Source: Phoronis australis (lineage: Eukaryota; Phoronida; Phoronidae). From it: a DNA stretch of 64,000 nt. Made by a program: the position numbers and the translations under genes. The stretch spans positions 100,633-164,632 of the forward strand of contig NMRA01000466.1 of assembly GCA_002633005.1 (NCBI GenBank). Reading direction: 5' to 3'. Positions 1-11,600 of this stretch are shown in pieces. A model generated the notes under the pieces. The model was given only the letters and a program-made list of their open reading frames with translations, was not told the origin of the DNA and searched no databases. Every line of letters begins with the position of its first letter. Positions within the stretch are counted from its first letter, which is position 1.

Positions 1-1500
1 CCTAGTGGCAATTTTAGTTTTTTACGCTTACCTCTATATCTTCGGAAGTCCTCAACGTAGATACATAAAATTTGGAATTTAGGCATCTATTAGTGAAATG
101 AAACTATTCTCTCGTTTTCGGATGGATTCGACGTAATTTCCGCCACCTAGTGGCCATTTACTGTTTTCGAGTCTGTTTTTTGGCGTTCACCCCTCTATCA
201 ACCAAACCGCTCAAATTGGCATGTATGTGTTTACTATGAAGAGTACGATTTCAATTACTGTGGCACCTCCTAGTGGCAGTTTTGTTTTTTTTTGCGCCTA
301 TAGCTGTATCTCTTAAACCGTTTGCAGGATCTTTACGAAATTTAGTAAGTGTATTTATATGATGTTAACATTGGATGACCATGACTTTCGGACGGATCCA
401 ACTACCGGTGTGCCCCCAAGTGGCAATTTTATTTTTTTACATTTACCTCTGTATTTTCAAAAGTCAACGGATTTTCATGAAATTGGGTATACAGGTACCT
501 ATTAGTGAGATGATGATATCCTCTTGTTTTGGGATGGATTTGACATAGTTTGCGCCACCTAGTGGCCATTTTTTCTGTTTTTCAATTGTTTTTTGCGTCC
601 ATCCCTCTATCAACCAAACCGCTCAAAGGATGATTGTGAAAATTGGCATGTATAAGCTTACTATAAAAAGGATGGTTGATGATGATTTTCCGACGATTTT
701 GACTAATGTGGCGCCTCCTAGTGGCTGTTTTGTTTTTTTTTGCGCCTGTGGCTGTATCTCCTGAACCGTTTGCAATATCTTTACTTAATCTAATTAGTGT
801 ATTTATGTGATGTTGACTATGGATGAGGACGACTTTGGGACAGATCTGACTACTGCTGTGCCCCCTATTGGCAATTTTAGTTTTTTAAGTTTAACTCTGT
901 ATCTTCAAAGGTCCTCAACAGATTTTCGTAAAATTTTAAATATATTCATCTATTGGTGTGATGACGCTATCTTCCTGTTTTTGGATGGAATCGAGGTATT
1001 TTGCACCACCTAGTGGCCATTTTTGCTGTTTTCAAATCTTGTTTTTGGCATCCACCCCTGTAGCAACCAAATCATTTGAAAATTGGTATATATGTTCTCA
1101 GTGTGAACACAACCTTTGATGATGGTGACTGACTACAGTGGCATCTCCTAGTGGTAGTTTTGTTTTGCGCCCTTAGTTGTATCTCCTAAACCCACTGCAG
1201 GATCTTTACTAAATAAGTGTATTTATATGAAGATAACAACAGACGACTCAGGCAGATCCAACGGACACTTTGCCCACCAGTGGGAATTTCATTTTTTCTG
1301 TTTTCTTTTGTTTCTCTGAAGTTCCTTGACAGATTTTTATGAAATATGGCATGTTCCTGTTTTTGTATTAATTGTATGTTTTTGCGCCATCTAGTGGCCA
1401 TTTTTACGATACATATAAATAACCCTAAAAGCACGCCATTTGCAATGCATTCGTGGGCACACTTCAATGCTCCGCATTGCTCCTGTTGAAGATTGTGTTG
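1..1500. repeat. CTAGTGGC trimeric repeat array (array 1)
   Basis: About ten monomers of roughly 140 bp, each opened by a CCTAGTGGC-like core (near 1, 146, 267, 413, 557, 717, 848, 1009, 1147 and 1391). Three subtypes alternate: one followed by AATTTTAG/TTTTTAC, one by CATTTTT, one by AGTTTTG. This makes a higher-order period of about 430 bp. Shared internal words include GATGGATTCGAC, AAACCG, CAGGATCTTTA and ATGATGTTGAC. The array ends near 1450 with a distinctive non-monomer tail that is also found at the end of array 2 near 23050. No coding potential is supported; the small ORFs in it are incidental. Confidence 0.8.
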
Positions 1501-1650
1501 GTGCAGAAAAGGTGGATATTTTTGAAACTTTACTAAAACCAGTTTTAGTAGTCTAGGGTGGGGACTGCTGGCACTCATTACTGTTTATGAAAAGTCCACT
1601 TTGGCAGCAAACATTGATATGGTGTCATAATCCAGTCTGCTGGACAATGA

Positions 1651-1810
1651 GGAAATGAATGTACTATCCTCTCTAGCATTTCGGGAAATATCAATAGTAA
1701 TGACCTTCAGTTTATCAGGTTTGTCAAACGAGAGATTATGTTTCACAAGAATAATGTTTGGTGAATAGAATTTCCTCCCGACATCAAAATTGAATTGTTG
1801 GACTGTTATG
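1651..1810 (+). pseudogene. Probable decayed F5/8C second-half exon upstream of exon 1
   Basis: The 3' end reads IKIELLDCY followed by G and a GTGAGC donor. This is the same phase and layout as the second discoidin exons ending at 4820, 14892 and 25332 (LGCY, G, GTGAGT). Upstream in frame is FIRFVKRE, resembling IIRFVLNS and SIRFALGS of the intact copies. The frame is broken by TGA at 1762 and again at 1648, and no convincing acceptor was found. I infer a pseudogenised copy of the discoidin half-domain from an earlier round of the same module duplication. The start coordinate is approximate. Confidence 0.4.
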
Positions 1811-2206
1811 GTGAGCACAAATGTCATAGAGCGTTTTGCTACTTTCAAATTTTTTACTATTTGCAATTATATGCAATCAGTTTTGCTGATCAATTTTCGT
1901 TGTCTGTTTCAATTTTGTTTGCATTTTATGTGAGGACTTTTCAGTAATATAAAATTTTGATATATTTGGTAGCTGCCTAAAATACCTCATTCTTTTTAAA
2001 TTACTTCTTGAACTTTCAAAGGTACAGTAGTGTACAAAATAAACTGGACAACTTTCGACAGTTATGAGATGCAAATGATTTTTTCATTATGGAATAATTT
2101 CTGTAGAGTGTATGATCTAAAACCTGTGTCCTTGCAACTGGAAGCTGAAAATGAGCATCTTGGCCCAAACAAGAGACTAGTTGTTCATTTGACATCTTTA
2201 ATGCAG

Positions 2207-2623
2207 AACTCATTACAACTGAGAGCACCACGGTTACTCCATCAACCACGTCTGCTCCTTCAACAACAAGCAAACCAAGCACAACAACGGTGTCGACATC
2301 TGCTCCAACAACAAGCACGCCACGTCCAACAACAACATCCACAACTTCTGCTCCAACAACAACAAGCAGACCAACCACAACAACGACATCTGTCTCAACA
2401 AGTCAGATGACAACATCTGCCCCAACAAGTCAGCCATCTTCAACATCTGTCTCAACAACAAGCCAACCATCAACGACCTCTGTAACGTCTACAAGTCAGT
2501 CAACAGTGTCTGTCTCAACAACAAGCCAGCCATCAACGACATCTGTACCATCTACAAGTCAGTCAACGGTGTCTGTCTCAACAACGACTTTGAGCACACC
2601 TGTGCCAACTACGACAATGCTGA
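2207..2623 (+). CDS. Mucin exon 1 in window: PTS domain
   Basis: The acceptor is TTTAATGCAG before 2207 and the donor is GTAAGT at 2624; phase 1 to phase 1. The product is almost only Thr, Ser and Pro, with loose repeats of TSQPSTTSV and STSQSTVSVS. The last ~170 bp is closely related to the 3' end of exon 6 (10180-10363), so exon 6 ends with a duplicate of this exon. It would be a heavily O-glycosylated extended linker. Earlier exons lie outside the window or are decayed (see 1651-1810). Confidence 0.7.
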
Positions 2624-5600
2624 GTAAGTGCAAGTGACATGATCGAAACAGCATTTGATTTTTGTCTGGGTATCAGTATCAGGCTAACTTTTTCATGATA
2701 AAATGGTCAGATTAAGAAAAAAAATTGGATCTCATGTTTTGTTTTTCAAGTTTATTTACAAAGCAGTGTGGCCTAGTGGGATAAGTGTATGCTTTCATCA
2801 CCCAAGGTTGTGGGTTCGAGTCCCGTTGAGGAACATTAGTCGGTTCTCTAACTCCTCAGCTTGGCTTTAACTTTAATTTATAAAGCGGAAATATGGCTCC
2901 AGGTAATCAGTGCAATGGGCCTGTGTGTACTTGAGCAACCTGTTTATGTCTGGTACAACATGTACCAGTCTGCCTGCATTAAGTTTTTCATGCTTTCTGT
3001 CCAGTCAAGTTAGAAATGGCATGGTGGAACTGAGTTTTATTGCTTCGTGGTGCATGTTAGTTTTTGTTATTGTTTGAAAATGGAAAAATAGGTCATTAGC
3101 CATTTGCGACTGATTAAATATGCTGCAGTGGTGCTTCTTATAGATAGTGTAGACGTTATTGTTATACTTTTTTCTACAGCTAATGCAACCACCCTATCGA
3201 GTACAGCGACACCAAGTACTACAGTTGCTCATCAAAATCGTAAGTCTTAGTGTTAAATCTCAAATCCATTTTGCAATAGTAAAATTCTAAATGGCTTAGA
3301 TTGTAAGGCACTATATGTAATGCTTTGTGTTCGTACTTAACTTAACATTCTATTGAACATGTGCGTGTTGACTGAAACGCTTTTCTCATGACGTCTGTTT
3401 CACTCCGTTGTTGCATCTCAGAAAAATGCCAATTATTGCTGGTTTAATTTGACTTCATTAATCTTTTTATGTGTAACCTGGCACAAGTTTCTGAATTCGA
3501 AAGTGACGTTCGATGTTTTCTTTGAATGTATGTAGTGGTTTCATGTTCAGTATGTCAGTTGATCTAGTATTATTTTGTTGTTTTTATGAAAACATTAATG
3601 GACAACTGCAGCTGTATACTGATGAACCTGACTGTTTCTTTTAGCTGTTTGTACGGACGAAATATTGGTACACGCTGACCTCATTAAAAATATCACGGGT
3701 GTTAACGCTGTTACCTCCGTGACGGCAGAGTCCATTCAGCCTGGAGTGGGACAGCCAGGTTACACTCCAAATAATAACGGTGAAGGTAACGAACTCTTCA
3801 TAGAGTTTGAAAAAGAAGTCAAACTGGGAGGGTTCAACATACATCAACAGGGCATGACAACCTTCATTATCATGTTTGGTGATCAATATGGTGAACAGCG
3901 TCCATATCAGGAAGAGGGCCAGACAAGGGTAAGGCTTAGTGCTTCGGGTCATCCCTTATAAGTTAGTCTGTGATGGCCTACCACAGATTGATACTTCTCA
4001 TCTAGGTACAGAACTAGTTGAAGCCAGTCTTTAAAAGTTATAGGTTAAACTTATTATTTAGTCATTATTATTAGTTAGTCATTTTTGATATGTGGCTGGA
4101 GGCTTTAACATTTTTCAGTCATTTTGTGTTTAGTACAGTTTATTTAATATCTCTGGCACACTGATTTGGGTGTAAAGCAATAAATTTTGCTGGAAACCAG
4201 TATCAGTGTCTTAAACAGAGGTGTGTTGAATGACTACGGTGAGCGAAGAAAACCCGTGTATGGTGTACCAAGAGATGTTGGTGTCGGTAACTCTATGCAG
4301 TGAGCATGTAACTTAATCGTGCGAAATTGGTCATTTCCAGTGCTTAGTCACAAGCATGTTAAAATAAGTTAAAACACAGCTATGCTATTTTCACTGACAA
4401 ACAATGAATTCAAATTTGTCATGCTGCACTAATTGGTCTTAGATCAACCAAAGTATTTTTCTGTCAGGGAGGTACTGGCAAGAGGCGCATCAGCAAGTGA
4501 CAGGCCTAGGTTTAGGTAAAATCACCTCAGTTGGGCCTAGTGCTGTCCTTTTAATTGCCACTGCTGTGGAAATGTGTAAGGTGTCACTTTGTTAGAACAT
4601 CAAATTATTGGTGAATTCATGTATAGTCTAAAGAAAAAGTGTGACATCAAACTTTTGACAATTTGTTTGTTAATTTAGGTATTCACAGCGAAAGAATTCT
4701 CTGACTGTGGTGAAAGCTGTGAATACTTGTTCTACCAAGACGAAACTGTTAAAATCATCCGGTTTGTTCTCAACTCTGGTGAAAAGCCTACACTGCACAT
4801 TGGCATCTTGGGTTGTTATGGTGAGTGTCACTACTAAGTGTCATATGAATGCATATTGATCAGAAGGCATATTGGGTTGTCATGGTGAGTGTCCACGCAT
4901 CAGACATTTTGTCGTCCTTGAAGTTCTTAACATCAGACGTCAGATTTACTCTCTTGGTGATGAGAAGGATGCATATCAATTGCATAACTTTTAATTACTT
5001 AGGCTGTTTATTCAATGTAGGTTGCACATCATGATTTTGCATACCATTGTTACCAAATCACTTTTAAGGCGGTTAAAAAGATTTTTTTGAAAATTCATTT
5101 AAACTCCTGAATTGCCTTCAGATCAGAGATCATCTTCCTTTTTATAAATCTTCTTGAGCTGAACTTGGTATGGAAATGACATTGGAATGCACCAAAGTTT
5201 AATTTTGTAATCTTAAGTGTTGCTTAATTTGTTAGTTGTTTGTAGCCAGCTACATGTTGGTACATTGAATGTTTTATTGTGGCTTGAATAGATGTGTTGT
5301 TCTATTTCTATGAAGAGATATATTGATCTTTTAACTAAATGTCACTATAATAGTCGACGTTTTTTGGTGCTTAACACTTTTTAAAGGAGAATGCCACCCG
5401 ATTTAATTAGTATTTTTTACCGTCTTGATCAATCTATATCCACATCGCCTCTTATACAGTCGACCTCACCTTGCTGAGAGGTGTTGTGTTAACCTGTTAG
5501 GAAGGTGAGAAGCGACGCAGCGACGTCAGTGGTTCGTCTGCAGAGTGAATGCCGCTATATTGTGGTGCATTGGTTCCCACTTATTCGAACTATGAAGCTG

Positions 5601-8600
5601 CAAAGAAAGCGGGTATATCATTTTTTCGACTTCCTCGAGAGCCTGAAATGCTTAGGAAGTGGCTCGTGGTAGTGAAGAATAAAAGGTACGCTGTTAATAG
5701 AAAGTATGAGGCCGTGAAACATCTCCGTGTGTGTGGCTGGCATTTCGTCGACAGTGGTTTCTCTGATGAATTGCGGCTTACCAAAGAACTATCCATACGT
5801 TTCGTTGCCTATGCATGTTCACGGCGCCTCTCTAGTATTTCTTGATCAGTGTATTCCAGTTTGAACTGACAGCCTATGAAACCTAATGATCCGACCCGTG
5901 AAGTCTTCGTCGGATGAGCTCCTGACTAAGTCGGGATTGGCGCCATGTATTATTCTGCGTTCTGTTTCAAAATGAATTATTCCCATCCTAAAATGATACT
6001 AACCAATGCTTATATGAAACTGAAACAAGGTCTGTCTCATTCGATACAATTTGTAATGCCTTGGAGAGCGCTTGAGTGCAAATGTTTTGAGAAGCCAGCA
6101 ATGAATAAACCACTGCGTTACCGGCTTTTGATGCCGGCAACAAAGATAATTGATCAGGCAACGAGGCCATGTTAGGGCATGCTAATTCAGTGTTTGCTGA
6201 CAAAAAGCTGTTGTGAAACAATTACTCGATTTTATATGCTATTGTCACATGTAAGGGGAATCTACAAATACATTATTCAAATCATTGTTACTGTACAATC
6301 TTTGCCCTGATGGTCTGTGGATGGGGAACCTGACTTTGCAGCCCCCGACAAGTAGATTTTCAGTTTCGTGGCTAATTCACATAAATAAGTACGTGCAAAT
6401 TATCTCTTTGGCTCACTATTATAGTCTTTTTGTGACTGGAGGTTTAGTTTCCAACTCAAGCTGGTTTATGTTCGTGCCAGTGCCGGCGGCCGCAATGGGC
6501 CTGATAGGATTCCAGGCCACTGGCCGGGATAACGAGTCAGTCCGGTTGTGACGGGCCTGATTGGGTTCCGAGCCACTGGCCAGGATAACAAGTGTTTTGT
6601 GTGTTTAGAACTCAAAAAATCACAAGTCTAAACAACACAGATCTAGGTTCTCCTGTCTGTATTTCACGGAAGAATACTTCGAATTTATCTCCGAACAGAC
6701 CCCAAACTCCTGCTACGGACCTTGGTAAATTGACCTGCCGATCTTTGTAGGCTACGGTGTGTCTAAATACCAATAAATCCGTAACAGCGAAATAAAACAA
6801 CATGTTTGTATAAGAACTCAGCGTATTTTTAAGGGTTTTACATCAAAGTTTGACGACTTATTGGTGTTAAACGATGAGTTCAAGCGATAAGCTGACATCA
6901 TTAACCCGTGTGGTGAACTGCTGAACAGACTGACGTCTTTGGATAATTTCAACACCTCCGTCTGCTGTCAGGTGTCAGGTAACGCAACCGAACATGTCGT
7001 TATTGAGTAGAACTACTGGATCTAAATTGTTACAAAATAGGTTGTTTTTTGGGTGGCATGGTCCTTTGACTGGTTTTTTAATTAGGTGTCAGTTGTTTAG
7101 ATCTGTCCTTTTCTTAGTTCTGGACAAGAGTGAGTTTTTGTATAAATGTTAAAGTATTCTCTGGTACCAGGCTTTTTATTTTAATTTTATAGAGCAACCT
7201 TCAACTGTTACCACAGCAATCACCACAAGATTGCCAACATCAACACCCAGTCCTTCAACAGCTTCATCTCCAGTGACAACCGTTGCTTCGACAACACCTT
7301 CCACTAGCACCTCTTGTGAGTCTTCCACTTTTGCTTAGGAGAGGCTTGCTTCTTTAAGGAGTAGCTTAAAAGGATACCAAACTCAGTTTTGACCTATTTA
7401 TACTAAAAACGACTCCTATCCAATTCTCTGAAAAACAATGATGCTCTGCATTCCTCGACAACGCACAAAAGTTTTGAGGAAAATTTGAAAAGTCCTTTCA
7501 AAGTCTGCTAAATGTGCAAGCGTGCCCTATGTTGATCACTTAAATCTTTGAGAAACAATGGTAGCTTTGCCTGTTAACTGACAAACGTTTGTAAAAGATT
7601 GAAAACTTATTTTAACAACTAAACTTGTCTTCTGAATTTGGCAACAGTAATTGAAGCTTGGACGAATTAATCGAGGGCTGTGGGAAAGGACTCGACCTTT
7701 AAGATGTATTGAGGTGGTTTAGCTTAATACGTTTTGACCTCTCGGTGGTGGCGCTAGTTGTGCAAATGGCTGTAGTTAAATTTTAGATGAGATGGGCTAA
7801 CAAGATTTAGTAGTCTTTATTACTATTGAGAATTATTTCTTAAATCGAGCCCAATCCACATTGTATATTAATATTTAATGAATAGTAGTAGAGGATATCT
7901 TTTTAAGACAACAGCGCCACTACCATTCATGTAATTGTCAACTTTGTGGATACTTTGAGAAAATTAATGCAATCTTCACATCTTGCATTCTACCATTACT
8001 ACTCATCTCGCTGCTTCATTTTTTACTTGTTGTTCATGCAACATGTTATTTGGGAGTACCATTGCAGATTTCAATTGCATGACAAATCTTTATCAGCTCT
8101 AACTTGCTGGAGTTGATTCGAATGAAATTCTGAACACCCAATTGCCAGGAAATGGTGTCTCGGTTTTTTAATTTTTGTTGAATTCCAAAGATACTGACTG
8201 CTAAAATGAAGACTCATGACACTATTTTGAAAATGATTTTTGGTGACTGGTGTGTCTGTTATTTGAGCATAAATCGAAAACCAAGGTGCCACGTGTATTG
8301 ACAGTAGAAACATTAGTTCAAACACAAAGTCACCTGCTGTATAGAGTTTTCAGAATTTGAATAAATGCTCAGAAAGAAGCTGTGACATTTCTACCAAAAC
8401 TGATGGTCACTTGATGATAAACAATTCCGGCAAATATCCACCTAGCCCAAAATGTGGCCGATACATGGTATTGCATTTTGTCACATTTCTCCACTAAAAA
8501 TGAGCATTAAAACAACTCCGTCCTGTGTAATCATGACTAAATAACTTGGTCAATTTCTTATCACCTCTATTTGCCTTTGTAAAATCCGATAATGACCATT

Positions 8601-11600
8601 TTGGCAATTGTTTTTGCCTGAAATAATAGCCATTACACTTTAAGGCATCGTTTTTGCTGTCCAAGGTAACTGTCTCCAGTTCATTTTTTACTTAGTATAA
8701 GATTTGACTCAACCTCAAAAATGACGTGAAAAGAGGTCACAAATGTTTTCTAATTCTTGAATTCAAAGATTGGGAAGACTTGTTAATGGCATGCCAACAA
8801 CTGTTAAGCAAGCATGCCAACTTTACGTGAATTCAAAACCGTTTCTTTTTACCATGTGCTTGTTGCATCTTGCAGCTTCGTCCTCGTCTCCAACAGTTAC
8901 AACAGCACCAACCACAACACCTGCACCAACAACAACACGTAGTTCCACAACTACACTATCAACTGCAACGACTGCAAGCACTACTACCCGTGAATCAACA
9001 ACACCGTCTAGTTCTACGACTACGCCCTACACTACTGTGGCAACTGGATCAACTACCCCTGCTCCAACAACCACACACAGATCTACGACTACACCATCCA
9101 CTGAAGCTACAACTGGATCAACCACCCCACATGCACCAACTACCACACCTAGTCCTACGACTACACCATCCACTAATGCTACAACTGGATCAACCACCAC
9201 CCGTGCACCAACTACCACACCTAGTCCTACGACTACACCATCCACTAATGCTACAACTGGATCAACCACCACTCGTGCACCAACAACCACACCTAGTCCT
9301 ACGACTACGCCATCCACCAATGCAACCACTGGATCAACCACCACCCGTGCACCAACAACCACACCTAGTCCTACGACTACACCGTCCACCAATGCAACAA
9401 CTGGATCAACTACCCGTGCACCAACAACCACACCTAGTCCTACGACTACACCATCCACTAATGCTACAACTGGATCAACCACCACACGTGCACCAACAAC
9501 CACACCTAGTCCTACGACTACACCATCCACTAATGCTACAACTGGATCAACCACCACACGTGCACCAACAACCACACCTAGTCCTACGACTACACCATCC
9601 ACTAATGCTACAACTGGATCAACCACCACACGTGCACCAACAACCACACCTAGTCCTACGACTACACCATCCACTAATGCTACAACTGGATCAACCACCA
9701 CACGTGCACCAACAACCACACCTAGTCCTACGACTACACCATCCACTAATGCTACAACTGGATCAACCACCACACGTGCACCAACAACCACACCTAGTCC
9801 TACGACTACACCATCCACTAATGCTACAACTGGATCAACCACCACCCGTGCACCAACAACCACACCTAGTCCTACGACTACACCATCCACTAATGCTACA
9901 ACTGGATCAACCACCACACGTGCACCAACAACCACACCTAGTCCTACGACTACACCATCCACTAATGCTACAACTGGATCAACCACCACACGTGCACCAA
10001 CAACCACACCTAGTCCTACGACTACACCATCCACTAATGCTACAACTGGATCAACCACCACACGTGCACCAACTACCACACCTAGTCCTACGACTACACC
10101 ATCCACTAATGCTACAACTGAATCAACCACCACCCGTGCACCAACAACAACACCTCTACCTACGACTATACCAACAGTGTCTGCATCAACAACAAGCCAA
10201 CCATCCACGACATCTGTACCATCTACAAGTCAGTCAACAGTGTCTACTTCAACAACAAGCCAGCCATCAACGACATCTGTACCATCTACACCTTCTTCAT
10301 CGGTGCCAACAAGTTCAACAATTGTCACCTCTTCAACGAAGCATCCTACCACGACAATGCTGAGTAAGTGCAAGTGATTTGAGCAAAACAACATTTGATT
10401 TGTGTCTGGATGTCAATGTTACAGTAACTGTAACTTTGTATGACAACTTGGTCATGTTAATGAAAAAATTCGATCTTGTTTAATTGTTTTTCCAATAGGA
10501 GTTTCTTTGGGTGAGTCAGTGTGGCTTATTAGGATAGGTGTCCACTTCCTTTACTCAAGATGGTGGTTTCGAGTCCCCCCTGGGGCACACTGGAAGACCT
10601 TTGAGTCAAGTCTCTAGCTCCTCAGCTCGTTTTTAACTAATATATACTTATAAAGCATATCGTTCCAGGTGATCACTTCAGTGGACCTACGTCTACTTAA
10701 GTGGTCTGTGCTTGCCTGGTCCCTGTACCAGACTGCCTACAATTGATATTTCATGCTTTTTGTTCAGTAGCGTCTAGTCATGTTACAATTGGCAAGGTAG
10801 AGCCGAGTTTTATGTTTTGACATGCACCTTCCAGTTTTTATCAATTTTTGAAAATGGAAAAATATTATTGTAAATTTGCAATATGTGTTTGATTAATCGC
10901 TACAGAGTCACAGGGGTAATTCTGGTAGATAGATATTGTTGTACTTGTTTTTCTTCAGCTAATGCAACCACCCTATCGAGTACAGCGACACCAAGTACTA
11001 CAGTTGCTCATCAAAATCGTAAGTCCCAGTGTAAAATCTCAATTCCATTTTACAAAATTGTAAAATTCTAAATTGTTTGGCTACAAGGCATGATATGTAA
11101 TGCTCTTCACTATTGAACATATGCGTTTTAATTGTAACTCTGTTCTCATGACATTTATTTCACTCTGTCATTGCATCTCTGAAAAATGCCACTTATTGCT
11201 GGTTCAGTTTGACTTAAGTTCATTAATCTGTTGATACTACCTCGCACACCAGACTCATTTCCAAGAGTTTGGAAGTGAAGTTAGGTTTTTTCTTTGAGTG
11301 TATGTAGCGATTTCATGTTCAGTAATGTCACTCGCTTGCTTTATTTGTTGCGTTTTATTGAAAGAATTCATGGATAACTGCAGCTGCTGCTGGTGAACCT
11401 GTGTGTTTCTTTCAGCTGTTTGTACGGATGAACTACTGGTACATCCTGACCTCATTAAAAATATCACGGGTGTTAACGCTGTTACCTCTGTGACGGCGGA
11501 GTCCATTCAACCTGGAGTGGGACAGCCAGGGTACACTCCAAATAATAACGGCGAAGGTAACGAACTCTTCATAGAGTTTGAAAAAGAAGTCATAGTGGGA

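Noticed and set aside
1186-1578. Minus-strand 130-codon ORF in the repeat array
   Set aside because: Lies across CTAGTGGC monomers and unique sequence; no conserved domain and no similar frame in the other monomers.
2765-2840. tRNA gene
   Set aside because: A and B boxes are present, but the sequence does not form acceptor and anticodon stems convincingly and continues into a SINE-like body.
9027-10208. Long minus-strand ORF (393 codons) rich in Val-Gly opposite exon 6, and a similar 552-codon one at 17574-19232
   Set aside because: They arise because the 72-bp unit is a multiple of three and has no stop in these frames. Composition is a direct complement of the PTS codons, with no start context or domain.
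8870-10363. Second plus-strand frame (497 codons) rich in Gln, His and Leu over exon 6, and its equivalent at 17459-19309
   Set aside because: Same repeat effect. It does not match the phase of the flanking exons, whereas the PTS frame does.
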